Positions 13,501-26,058 of a DNA stretch of 64,000 nucleotides are shown one piece after another. Where the stretch lies: NCBI GenBank assembly GCA_022828595.1, contig JAKGHH010000002.1:40704222-40768221 (forward strand). Reading direction: 5' to 3'. Origin of the DNA: Nelumbo lutea. Its lineage: Eukaryota; Streptophyta; Magnoliopsida; Proteales; Nelumbonaceae. The position numbers were made by a program, and so were the translations under genes. Within the stretch, counting starts at the first letter, position 1, and every line of letters starts with the position of its first letter. The notes below the pieces were generated by a model. The model ran no database searches and was not told where the DNA came from. It saw nothing but the letters and a program-made list of their open reading frames with translations.

Positions 13501-16500
13501 CCACTCCTCTAGTTAGCCACTTAATCTCCTTCCTCTCATTAGCATATTTCCAAAGTCCACTACCTTCTTGTAACCAACTCAAGACCATAAAACAAATAAT
13601 TAAGTGGAACATCATCATAAAAATAGAAGTAATAATAATATGAAAATTAAATATTTTATGATATTGAATAGATGTTATCATATAAATTTTTTTTGCTACA
13701 TCAATAATCTAATTGTAACATGAAAATGCAAGTGAAAATATCTCCACCTACTTAGGCACACAATATCTAGAGAAAATAGGATTTTTATTTATTCATATTA
13801 GAAGAGTGAATACTGAAAACCAAGGTTCTGTAACTTCTGGCCTTACCTGATGCTTTGTAGATCCCCTGTCTTTCCAATTTAGTCATGCAACCACCAAAAA
13901 ATTGAACATCTGGTACCAAAGGGTATGTCCACCTCTGAATTATATCCTTACTGATGGTGTCATAGCTTCTGAAATTATCTACTCTAGCGGCATAGCTAGA
14001 ATGGATTTCATGAGTGAAAATTTTGTATCCCATAATCTGAAAGCATAAAGAAAATTTCAAGAGTAAATTTATAAAAGTATATAAATCCATCAAAGAAGCT
14101 GCAAAAAGAATCAAAATATCAAAAGAACAAGAGTTAACAACACAAGCAATTTGGATTTAATCCAGTCTTCTTAATATGGCAAGTTTACACCATGTCATAG
14201 AAGAGATTAACCAAAGCAAGACATAATTAAAGTGTAAACATAAAAGGCCAGGCAATATTATAATTAGAATCATCTCTAAACAAAAAATATCAAAAATTAT
14301 GGAATTATTCTCATTAGAATTTGGCTACGTTTCTCCTTGTGGGATTTATAGAGTTAAGAAATACAAGGATTTGAAGAGATACAAACAGAAATTTTTAATG
14401 CATCACTTTGCTTTACAAATCTCATTTTCTCACTCTGTACAGGGAGCTGTAGTCAGCTGGATTTAATAACCCTGAGACTTCGTATAGAGTCATCTATCAA
14501 AAGAAATAATCTTGCAGTTTTAGCACCTAGTCCACAATTAATAAACCAATATCAGCACATAGCTTCTTTACAATTCTATACTTCACTCAAAAATTCTTCT
14601 TTTTATTCCTTCTAGATGTTTTGATGGTTCAGATAAGTTCTGTTCAGAAGGAGGGGGCGAGAGAGAGAGAGAGATAGAGAGAGAGAGAAGAAGAAGAAGA
14701 AGAAGAAGAAGAAGAATAGAAGAAGAGAATAGAGAATTCTGTCAAACTAGAGTCTCACCTCTCCCAGTCGACCATAACATTTTATTATATTAAATAAGGG
14801 TACAAAGTCAAGTATGCCCCTACTTAAGTATGCGTCAAGTAATTTAAAACAAAACAGAATTGACAAGTCACTATTTAAAGTATAATGAAAAGACTAAGTT
14901 ACCCCTACTCAACCGACTCTAACAGTCCCCCTCAAGCTGGAGAATATATGTCATATAATCCCAGATTGTTACATATATAGTTCACTCTCCCTGAACTCAT
15001 ACCTTTTGGGAAGAAGTCTGCCCATTGATCATCCGAACTCACATGCTTTGTGCTTATCTCTCTAGTAAGGACTTTCTCCCTTACAAAATGGCAATCAACC
15101 TCTATGTGTTGTGTCCTCTCGTGAAAAACCAGATTAGAAGAAATGTGGATAGCGGCTTGGTTGTCACAGTACAATCTCATAGGCTTGTTGATTGAGAATC
15201 CAACTTCTTGCAAAAGATTTTTCAACCATACTGATTCACATGTGGTGTGTGCCATGGCCCTATATTCAACTTCAGCACTACTCCTCACCACAACAGTTTG
15301 CTTCTTACTCTTCCACGTCACCAGATTTCCTCCAAGAAATGTGCAATAACCTATAATGGATCTCCTGTCAAACACCGAGCCTGCCCAATCTGCATCTGTA
15401 TACCCAACTATCTCAAGACTTCCTCCTGGCTTGTACAACAACCCGCAACTTGGAGCTCCCTTCAAGTACGGTACAATTCTAAGAACTACATTCCAGTGAT
15501 GTACTCGAGGGTTTTGCATAAATTGGTTCACCACACTAACGGCAAAAGAGATATCTGATCTGATAATGGTTAGGTAGTTCAGTTTCCCACTAACCGTCTA
15601 CATCTTCCAGTATCATCAAACATTTCACCCGCATCACTGCTCAGCTTATCATTTGGTTCCATGGGTGTTTCAGTTGGTTTAGCACCTAACAATCATGTTT
15701 CTACCAACAGATCAAGAACATATTTTCTTTCACACAAATTTATACCTTGTTTCAACCTAGCAATTTCAAGACTGCGGCAACTCTTCTGGTAATTCTAGGA
15801 CTGCTGCAATCTCCATTACAGGTGCTAGGAAGGTGTGGTAGCCCTAGGTTGGTGGTTCCAAGACTGTTGTCACCATGAGTGACAGGCCTGTGGTCGTGTG
15901 GTGGTGTTTATGGTGGTTCAGACCCTCTACTGAGCAGTTTCAAGAGGGGTTTTTTGTTTGTTGACTAACAGTTATGGTAGTTGGCTAATAGTAGTGGTGT
16001 GAAAAATACTAAGTTTTTTTTTTTTTTGATGAAGGAGATAGTCGAATGTGTCTGAATGGTGATATACGTTAGGTTTTCTCGTGGTGGCTAGTTGAGAGAG
16101 TGTTGTAAGATGATGTGTAGACTGCTGCAGTGTTGACTTAACAGCAGTAATCTTTTTTATTTTTGTTTTTGGTTGGTTGATAATTCAGAATTAGGAAGGG
16201 GAATTGATAGTTCCTTGTATTGAGACCACAATGGCAACAACTGGAGATGGTGGTAGACTATTTAGGTGTGCAAATGACATCAATTAAACTTAATGGTGAA
16301 ATTTATGTGCCATGGGCCAAGTTGGTGGAGGTTTTTCTCAAGGCCAAGAGGAATGTGAAACATGTGAAGGAGGATAAACCATTAGTTGAATCTCCAAGGT
16401 TTGATGATTGGGAACAAGAGGATGCCTGATTCATGACATGGTTTGGAATAGTATGGAACTGAGGGAAACATGGGATCATGCCAAGAAGCTTTATTCTAGA

Positions 16501-19500
16501 CAAGACAATACTACGAGAGTATATCAATTCTATTAGGAGTATTTTAATTTGAAGCAAGGAAATCAAACCCTTGAAAAGTATTATGCCAATATGAGGAACC
16601 TTAGGAATGAACTCAATATCTATCATCCCCTAACTTCAGATGTCAAAATTCAGCAATAAAGAGGGAACAACTTGATGTAACCAAGTTCTTAGTGGGATTG
16701 AAATCAGAATATGAACCAATTAGAGCACAAATATTGGGAGGTTATGCTCTTCCTACACTTGAGGAAGTATTTGCTCGGCTCCATAGGATTTCCCTGGGAC
16801 CCACAAAGAGTACTACAACTTTTGATAGATCAATGTTTGTTGTAGTGAGAGGAGGTGGACATGGAAATAGAGGGGGAGGACATGCATTTTGAGGAGGCCA
16901 TGGTAGTCCTATGTTTGGTAGTGGTAGTGGAAGTGGTGGAGGTCGTGACTCAGGGGTAGGCCATGGTAGAGGAAGAGGGAACACTACTAGAAAGTGTACA
17001 CATTGTGGCAATGAAGGACATACAATTAATTTCTGTTATGATCTACATGGCCGACCTTCCACATGGGCTAACCATGTAGTTGTTAGTGGTGGTGAAGTGA
17101 GTGATAATCAACAAACAAATCAAACACCTTTCACATCTACATCTACTTCCATGAAGGAGATGATGAGTGTCCCACAAGTGAGTATGAGAGGTTCCTTTAA
17201 GCCGCATCACAACAGAACACTACTACCTTGCACATTCAAGTATGGCTTGTCTGCATCCAAACCTTCTCACTGGATTATTGATTCCGGAGCATTTGATCAC
17301 ATGACCGGGACTCCAAATGTGTTTTCTTCCCCCTCTAAAGCTTCCTCATCACAAACTGTTACCCTAGCCAATGGTTCTTCTCCTCCCATTTGTGGTGTTG
17401 GTAGTGTTGATACTTCTCTTTCTTTATCCTCTATTCCATACCCAAATTCCCATTCAACCTTATATCTGTTAGTAAATTAACTAAGTCTCTTAACTGTTCT
17501 ATCACTTTTTACCCTTCAAGCTAGGCCTTCTTCCATGCCTAAGTCTTCATGTAGCATAAGCTCTTCTCCCTATGGGCTTGCATCTCGGCCCAAGTGAGGC
17601 ACTTAAAGGATTTTTTTATTGAAGATAAAATAAAAATTTTATTAAAAGAAAAATAAGTACGAGAGACCAAGAGGGTGACAAGAAATCACCATACAACTTC
17701 CACAACAAAGCTAAAAGACTTCAAAATCAACAACAAAAAATGAAACCAGCCAGCCCCATCCAATACAAAACCAGAGACAAAATAAAACTAAACCAGAACT
17801 AAACCAGAACAACATCCTCGACCCATAGCTTGAACCACTACACAATGCTTTCACCAAAACTTTGAAGGCAGCAAAGTGAACCCCCACCCAAGCTCAAATC
17901 TGTTGATGCGTCTCAAAAGCTTCCCTTTCACCAAATGGCTGCTTTGCAACACCCGGTCATTCTTCATCCACTATTCCTTCCTCTCCCCCTTCACCTTCAT
18001 CCCAAGCCTTCCCCCTTCCCCCAAAAATCTTGATTTATTAGACTCTTCCCTTCTATTTCTTTCAAATTGTTCAATTGCTTTTCTAACCACTGCTTCCACC
18101 ACCCCCCCCCAACCCCAAGAATGAAAAATCCAAGAGACTTCCCAATTTCCACCTGTCTATCTACTAGTCTGTCAATACCCACTCTTTCCTTATTAGAAAT
18201 GCCCTCCTTAGGAGACTCTTCATTTCCACAGCCCCCTAATTTCCTTCCCCCCCCCCCTCTCTCCTTTCCCCTTCTTCCTCAGGAAGAGATTCTGCAGCTG
18301 CCTTATTTTCCAACAATCCGATTTTTCCATCCTTCCTTCTCAACCACCTTTTCGATGACTTCCTCGGCTACAATCTCTTCACCCTCCTCTTCTGTAATCT
18401 CTAGCTCAATTTTTTCCTTCTTTTCCTTTGAGGACTCCACATCTATTTGATTGGGTGGAAAAGAATCTGAAGTCATGTTAGTCGGATCTAAATTCAGAGC
18501 CATTACCTTATTTCTGTCTTTCGGTGAGGATTGCCCTTTAGCCTTGAATTTCAATCTTTTCCTATTGTAAATCCTCTTGAATCTGCCACTAGGACTGTCC
18601 TCGACAAGCCCTTCCTTAAGTCTGTGAAATACTTTAGGCGCTTAAAGGGTATAGTGAGCTGTACTGCTCCTTTTGGGTCAGTTGGACCGGATTGGGCTGG
18701 TCTCTAACCAGAGCTTTTAAGTATTAGTCTAGCTGGCCAAATGAACTTCTTAGACTGGTTCAACTTTTCCTCCTGCAGCCTAGCTAAGCCAGTTGCTACC
18801 ATGACAGTGTTTGGCCTCCAAGTCATAACTTCCAATCTGATCCCCTCCATTAACAGCCCCACAAAACTCTCCACTAGGGCTTTCTCAAACCAACTAGAGA
18901 CGCAAGTTGTTGTCTTCTCAAACTCTACCTGATATTCTTTCATCATACCCATCGGCCTAAGTCTGGACAGGAGCTCATCAAAGACCTTATATATGCACAT
19001 TTGGGTGAAGAAGACATAGACTTAAGATCATTTGACCTCATTGTGCCCATCTCCTTTTTCATATTCATATTGGATTTTTGAAGTGGGTGCCAACAGTGAG
19101 ACACCTGATACCAATCAAAAGAAAAAGAAAACAATGACACACCAGGACTTTTTTTGTCTGGATAAAAAAAAAAAGGTTTTGGTTTCTTGTATGCAACCTA
19201 ATCTCCTAAACTTAACAATAAATATAAATAAATGGGCATATAACACACATGCACACAAAAATACATATATAAAGGGTGAGAGAGAGCGTCAAATGACCTT
19301 TAGTTGTTAGCAGATTGTTAATGTATGCTCATGTGGACATGTTTATTCATTAATAGGCATGGAGAATAGAAAAGAAAAAATGAGTAACAAACAAACCCTA
19401 CATCATCAAGAAGCAATCCTTTGACAAAATGACGCCGAAGATGTTGATAGTCAAAATTGTCAGTGAAAAGACTAAGAACTTCTGGAGAGCAGATATCAAT

Positions 19501-22500
19501 GTAGCAATCCTGCAAACACCACATCATCAATTAAAAGAATAACAGAGTTCTAGTTAGCAGATACAAATGCAATCAACAAACAAATAACACGTATGATCAT
19601 TTTAAAGTAATCAAATCTTATTCCATAGGGTTAGGTGATACGCCAATGCTCTAGCCAACTCTTTGGCAGTTTGTCTAGAATTAGGGTACAAAGTAGTGTA
19701 TTGTATCAGAGCTCAGCCCTGAAAGATGAGTTTTTTGTGCTTTTTATAGGCCTAAGGAAATGCTGTATTTATGGTAGCCTTTTTCTTTCATGCTTCACTA
19801 TCCTTTTACCTTCTTTATTGATGTTTTATTAATAAATTCACTTGCTCTTGTCACCATAGAAACGATCAATATTCAAATCTTTCATGTATTTTCTTAGGAG
19901 ACAACTTCAATTCATTTTCAATTTATCATTCAACAAACCCATACAGGAAACAGGACAAACCATAATTTCACACAGATCAATATAGGCATTCTGTTTTTGC
20001 TAGATTGCAACCTGTGCAAAAACTTAACCTCTATAATAATGACTTCTCTTGCTGCTGGCAGGTTTCTGTTGCTAGTTAGGAAATCAAAAAAGGATAACCT
20101 ACCTACATGAATCAAAACAGGAAAACCTACAGTTTACCTGTTTCAAAAATAAATAAATAAATAAATACTTGCATTTTGTTATTAGCAATAAACATACATT
20201 GCAGTCTTGCAGAATATTTTATTTCCTTCTTTTCTCATTCTTGGACAAGTTGCAAAATTGTGTTGCATGTGATGCAAATGCTTACAAGAAGAAACTCAAT
20301 AGATCTCAAAGGAAAAACTTAGAAAAAAAGAGAACAATTGGTGATTTTGTAGGCCTGCATAATGTACAGTCAACCAGAAAATAAGTGACTAGTTGAGCAG
20401 TCAATTCTTATCTGATTTATCTGAAATTTTGTTGGTGGTGAGTAGTTCCGACAAAAAAGTTTTCAGATTTGGTGGGGTAACCATAGAGTCATCTAGTGGG
20501 AAGGAATATGAAGGGATTAATGAAAGGTTTAGTGAAGGAAGTGAGGGGTTGCATTGATTGGGAAGAACCAGAGATCAGTAGTGGAGAAGAAAAAGAAGGG
20601 GAAGGATCTTGATATGTGCATGGAATGCTCAGTCACAGTGGTTAAGGGTGGGTAGAAGGGAGTTAGGGAAGAAGCTTATAAAGTCCAATATATGGAAGGA
20701 TCTTGATATGCGCATGATGATGATGATGATGATGATGATGAAGCTTTTGTATATTAGTGTGTCCAAAAGTGTAAACAATGTAGATGGGGCTGTTTAGCCA
20801 CTCACTGTACGAGAACTATACAGTCTATACTTATAAAGTCCAATATACGGAAGAGTGAAGTGATGGGCTAATGGGGATTGCAGATGTTGGATGCCAATGC
20901 TGTTGCAAAGCCACTCTGTGTGACAACCAGCAGTGGAATCAAGATTCTTTTGTATGGACTACTAAATTTTGAAGTAATATAATACCACATACATCACCTT
21001 ACTATTCAAAGAAACAATATACTAAGGAATGAAAAGAAATAACATTTTTGACAAAACAAATTAAGAGCTTAAGACCTAGGCATGCATAAACTGTCTTACC
21101 TTTGCTTTTTCCAATATGCATTTGCAGTCACTACTACTTTAAGTACAAAAGGACCACCATAGTGCATGAAAGAGGAAACAATATATAATCCTTAAAAATC
21201 AAAACAACACAGATATTTCATTGTATAATGGTTACAAACATAACAAAGGTAAGCATTAGTAATAGAAACTTTAGAAACTTCATGCAATATGAAACCAGCA
21301 AAACAGGAATTAACAACCTGCTTGTCATTGTGCAGAAAAACACTGGGTTTATCTGCTAGCAATGTTTTATCAAGAGAAATGAAGCCCTTCAAATGATCAG
21401 CCTTATCTTCATAATATAGAAGCTGTTTTGTATCAGGATCAATTGCCATAAACAACTCATCATTACCAAGTCGAGTTTGGTGAGTCAATGGAGAAGGCTT
21501 TGACTGTTTTATGACCATGGTCATTACAGCGTTAGTATCTTTTTTCCTTCTTTCCTTGTGTTCTTGAAGTGCCTGTGTAAGGGACATGTTGCTCACTGTA
21601 TCGCCACTTATAAGGACAAAATCTCCATGTATCTTCAGATGTGAGAGAAGATAAGTCAGATTGTTGAAATACATAAGCAAGTTGCAAGCAATAAACAAGT
21701 ATAAGATAGACATTGGTTTCATTGATAACTAGTTGCTACATCATCAAGTTCCTATGAGGTAAAAGGACCTCATACATCCTTCCCTTTATAGTATCTCAAT
21801 CTTTGATCTATTTCCTTCTCCAAAATGACTGAAACACTTGTCCAGTAGATATTTAAAACATTGACCAGGATAACTTCATCATCATTAATTTAGATTTGAA
21901 AGGTGTGATCCAAGGAACGAAATAGTATGATCAATAAAAATTGATGAGTAGGAAAACCAAAGACAACATGGACAGATAAAAATCAAGATGTATTACATAA
22001 AATCAGGTCCTGGAAGACTATTGGTATGGTGCTGGTAAGCTTTGCTCCCTACAACCTAGACATTATAGAGTCCTACCCCAGGTCAGAAAGAACATTATCA
22101 ACATTTCTCTATTCATGGAAGTTTGGTAGTATGGAACCTAATATTAGGTCCCTTTTAAATTAAAGAATCATATAATGTCTGCTTCTTTAGAATATTTGAG
22201 GATGTTATCATTTTCCCTAACCAAAGGGATGAAATTGCTTGTAAAAAGGAACCAAAAAGAAAGTTTTCAGTTAGATCCCTCTATCTGTTTCTTGGATGCA
22301 AGCTGCATTTGGGGAAAGAAGGTTAACCCATAGGGTCTGGGCCTTTGTATGTCTCCTACAATGATAAGGTCCTAACAATCAACCACCTAAACAATAGAGA
22401 AATGCAAGTTCATAATCTTTGTAGCAAGTATAAAGCATCTAAGGAGACAGCCAATCATCTTTCCTCCTTTTCTCCAGCAAAATCATACTTTTGGGAGCCC

Positions 22501-25500
22501 TTTAGTTCCATGTTTCAGGTTTCATAGGTTGCTCCTCATCAATGAAGTGATCCAATATTGGCCTCATGCTTTGATTGGTATCCAGGTGGAGCTTTTCCAA
22601 ATGCAAATGTTGGACTATTTGGAAATTTTATAAAGGAAAATTGCTTATTCACGTGTGGATGTCAATAACCTTATCATGGTTTGGGCTCTTGCTATGATTT
22701 GAAATGTTCTAAATGTAAAATTTTGTCCATACTTGGGTAAATATTTTGGTAGAAGAGGGCAGCATACTGTAAGATTTGTGCTCCAGGCCATTTTTGTATT
22801 CCTCTCAACCTACTAATAAGAATTTTTTAATACTCATCAAAAAAAAGTTAAAAAAAAATGAACTTAGAAGCTTTCAACTTTATTCTCATAACTGTTCTAT
22901 GCCATTGACAGAATGATGTCCTGGAAAAATATGATTTAATTTACTTTCAATCAATAATGCTACACTGGAAGTCTGAAACAACCTTCCAAGAGACCACGAT
23001 AGATGGTGTTTAAAGAAATAAAGAAAGAAGTACTGGAATGTAAGAGGGCATTAAAGAAAGAAGTAAAAAAAATCCATCAGGAGAGGCTAACCAAACTCTA
23101 GCATCCTCCATATTGTGAACCAAGAAAGTTGAGTCAACAAGGGAGTTACAAACATTATATCCCTTCTAAACCCAAAATCCCACCTTAAACCCACCTAGGG
23201 AAAGGTCCCAAAAGTTGAGATAGATTCAAGTGTGCAGTTGGAAAGAGTGTAAAGAACAAGGTATTGCACTTTAAGGGGAGACTCACCCAACCAACCAAAA
23301 GAGAATTCTACTCCCACCTCCCACATCAAAATGAGTAAAAGTGAGAAAATTTGGGTATACATCTTGAATTGCTTTCCAAGGAGATGCTGAAGTGGGGAAA
23401 GGAGCTGAAGTACATGTTATGAGACAAAAAAAAAACATGGAGATTGATAATTGAAATAATATTTATATGATTTTTCTACATATCATGCTTGTGGTGAGTG
23501 ATCCTAGGCTCCCCATAAATATGGCACCCTTCCATAGGACCATAGGTATACATGTATCATAGGTGTGCATGTGTCCACATGTTTTGAGACAAAAACATGG
23601 GCATTCAATTCTTCTCCTCTGAAGCAAATCACAAGTGTTAATGGAGCCATGAAACACTTCCCAGCAGAAAGCATTAACTTTTGGAGGAATAGGTCAAGAC
23701 CAAATCTCCTTAACAGGGAAGGAAAGAGAAAGGGAAGAAGCTACAAGAGAATTCAGAAAGGACTTGCAAGGAAAAAAAACACACTCTGGAATCAGAACCA
23801 CCATCCCCTAAGACCACTGAATTCAGCAAGCTAAGCAGAGTGGAAACACTAGAAATTTTGGATTCTCTAAGATTTCCAATAAAGCCCAAATTCCAACTCA
23901 AGCCTGAAAAGGAAGAGGAAGAACTAATAAAACCACACACAGGTCTTCCTACCAACTCCGAACATCTCTATCAACTGGATGAAATCTCCCTTTTTATCAT
24001 TTAGCCATATTCTGTTTATTATGTATTTTACTTACTTGCCATTTTAGCTTTTTTTTTCTTTTTTCTTACTATATATTTTGATTAGATTGAGAATCCCCTT
24101 CTGTAGTTGTATTCCTACTTCTTTTTCTGTTAAATTATAGCGACTTAGTAAGTGAGTCATACCAATATAATAAACTAATCATTTAATCACCAAATCCACA
24201 TTTGTTCATTTAGGAAAAAAATTTATATACACACACACACATATATATATATATGATTGTTTTTGAGAAGAGGTAAAGTATAACTTTTTTTATGAATGAG
24301 TAGTATTTTTATTAAATGGAGATAGAAATAGTACAATCACCCTAAGAGGAGGCACAAGATGTTACCTCCCCTTAAGTAGCCCAAAACAAAGAAACCCTTG
24401 AAGCCCCTTGTTTAGCTAGAGAATCAGCAAAAGCATTGGCTGATCTGCTAACCCACCGAAATCTAACTGACATAGTTATTGTAAGCCATTTAACTTTTTT
24501 GAGGATATGCCTGTAGCCCCAAACAACAGTATCCGGGTCCAACAGACATCCCACTACCACCTTAGAGTCTCCCTCAACTATCAAATTGTTCACTCCAAGT
24601 TGGTTGGCAATCTGTAGACCCTGTGCAACTGGCTGTACAACAAGAAATATTAGAAAGTTTCTAATAAAATAACAAAATTTTAAACGTTAAATGTATAACT
24701 TAACAATGGAATCTGAAACATCGCAGACCTACTGGAAAACCATCGGATATATTAAGGAAAAAAAGGATTCTTGGAAAATTCCATGTTGCTACCTAACAAA
24801 ATGGGGAGATTTTTGGGAAATTGCACCAGATTTCGTCAATATTGTGAACCGTGGTGCAATCAAAACATCCTTTCAGAGGCTCTAACATAACACCTTAACA
24901 TTGCCCTGAGCTCTAAACACAATAGAACCCAAGAAATATAGGACCAGAAAAAAAGCAACTGAAACATTAACACAAAAATACATCTTAAGTCTTAACTATC
25001 ATCAGAAATATATAACCAGTTCCTACCAAAAACCAAGCCTTTAATCCCTTTGAAATGTCTCAAAACGATATTGATATCTTGAGAAACAAAGACAAGAAAC
25101 AATTGCCAAAAAAGAATATCAACATACCACATTTCGCTCATAAATCAATCGCAGTGCATCTCCAGCACTAACAGAATTATGTGATTCTATTGTTGTGACT
25201 GAAATGTTTTTTTGACACATCCACTGAGAATTCTCCAAATAATCTATTACTTGCTTGGAATGTGAACAGCAGAACACATAAACGTCTTCGACCCCTGTAG
25301 ATTCAAGCCATGCTAAGGAGTAATCAATCATTGGGATATTGACCAGTGGTAAGAGTACCTGCAAAAATGCAATAATTAGCAATATTGACCAGTGGTAAGA
25401 GTACCTACCAATCACTGGCTTAGCTGTCTACTTTTCGTATATCCCCACTGTACAATGCCTCAGTGTACATGGATGATGATGTAAACACCTTTTGAGTTTT

Positions 25501-26016
25501 CATACATTTCATATAATACAAATACTATACCATACCAATACATATATAACAATAAAATGAGGGGTATTCTAAGAGTATCCACTATCCAAAACAAAACAAC
25601 AAAACAGTACAGGTATTGAAGTTTGCTAGACAATTCACCTTTCTATGCTACATGCAGAAGTAACTATGGCCAATCAAGACTCTAATGATTGGCAAGTGTT
25701 CACTCCTGCATTGAACATCTGCCCTTAGACCCCGTTTTGCATTGGAAATTTGCTCAATCAAGGCATTTTGAGGCACATGCCTAAAAAAATAATAGAAAAT
25801 CCATGAAAATATCAAAACCAACGTAACTTGATTCGTATATAGTAGTATATAGCTCATTTGATAGATTATTGGTCTGAAAAACACAACTAGGATTAACTTT
25901 TTAACACATACAATGTTGTGATCAAAACAAATAATATAAAAGTTGTTATTAAATTCTCAAAAAACAATCACATTCCTTAAGCTTAACTCCAACATATATA
26001 ATTCATAGTAATTAGT

Positions 26017-26058
<42 letters not shown>

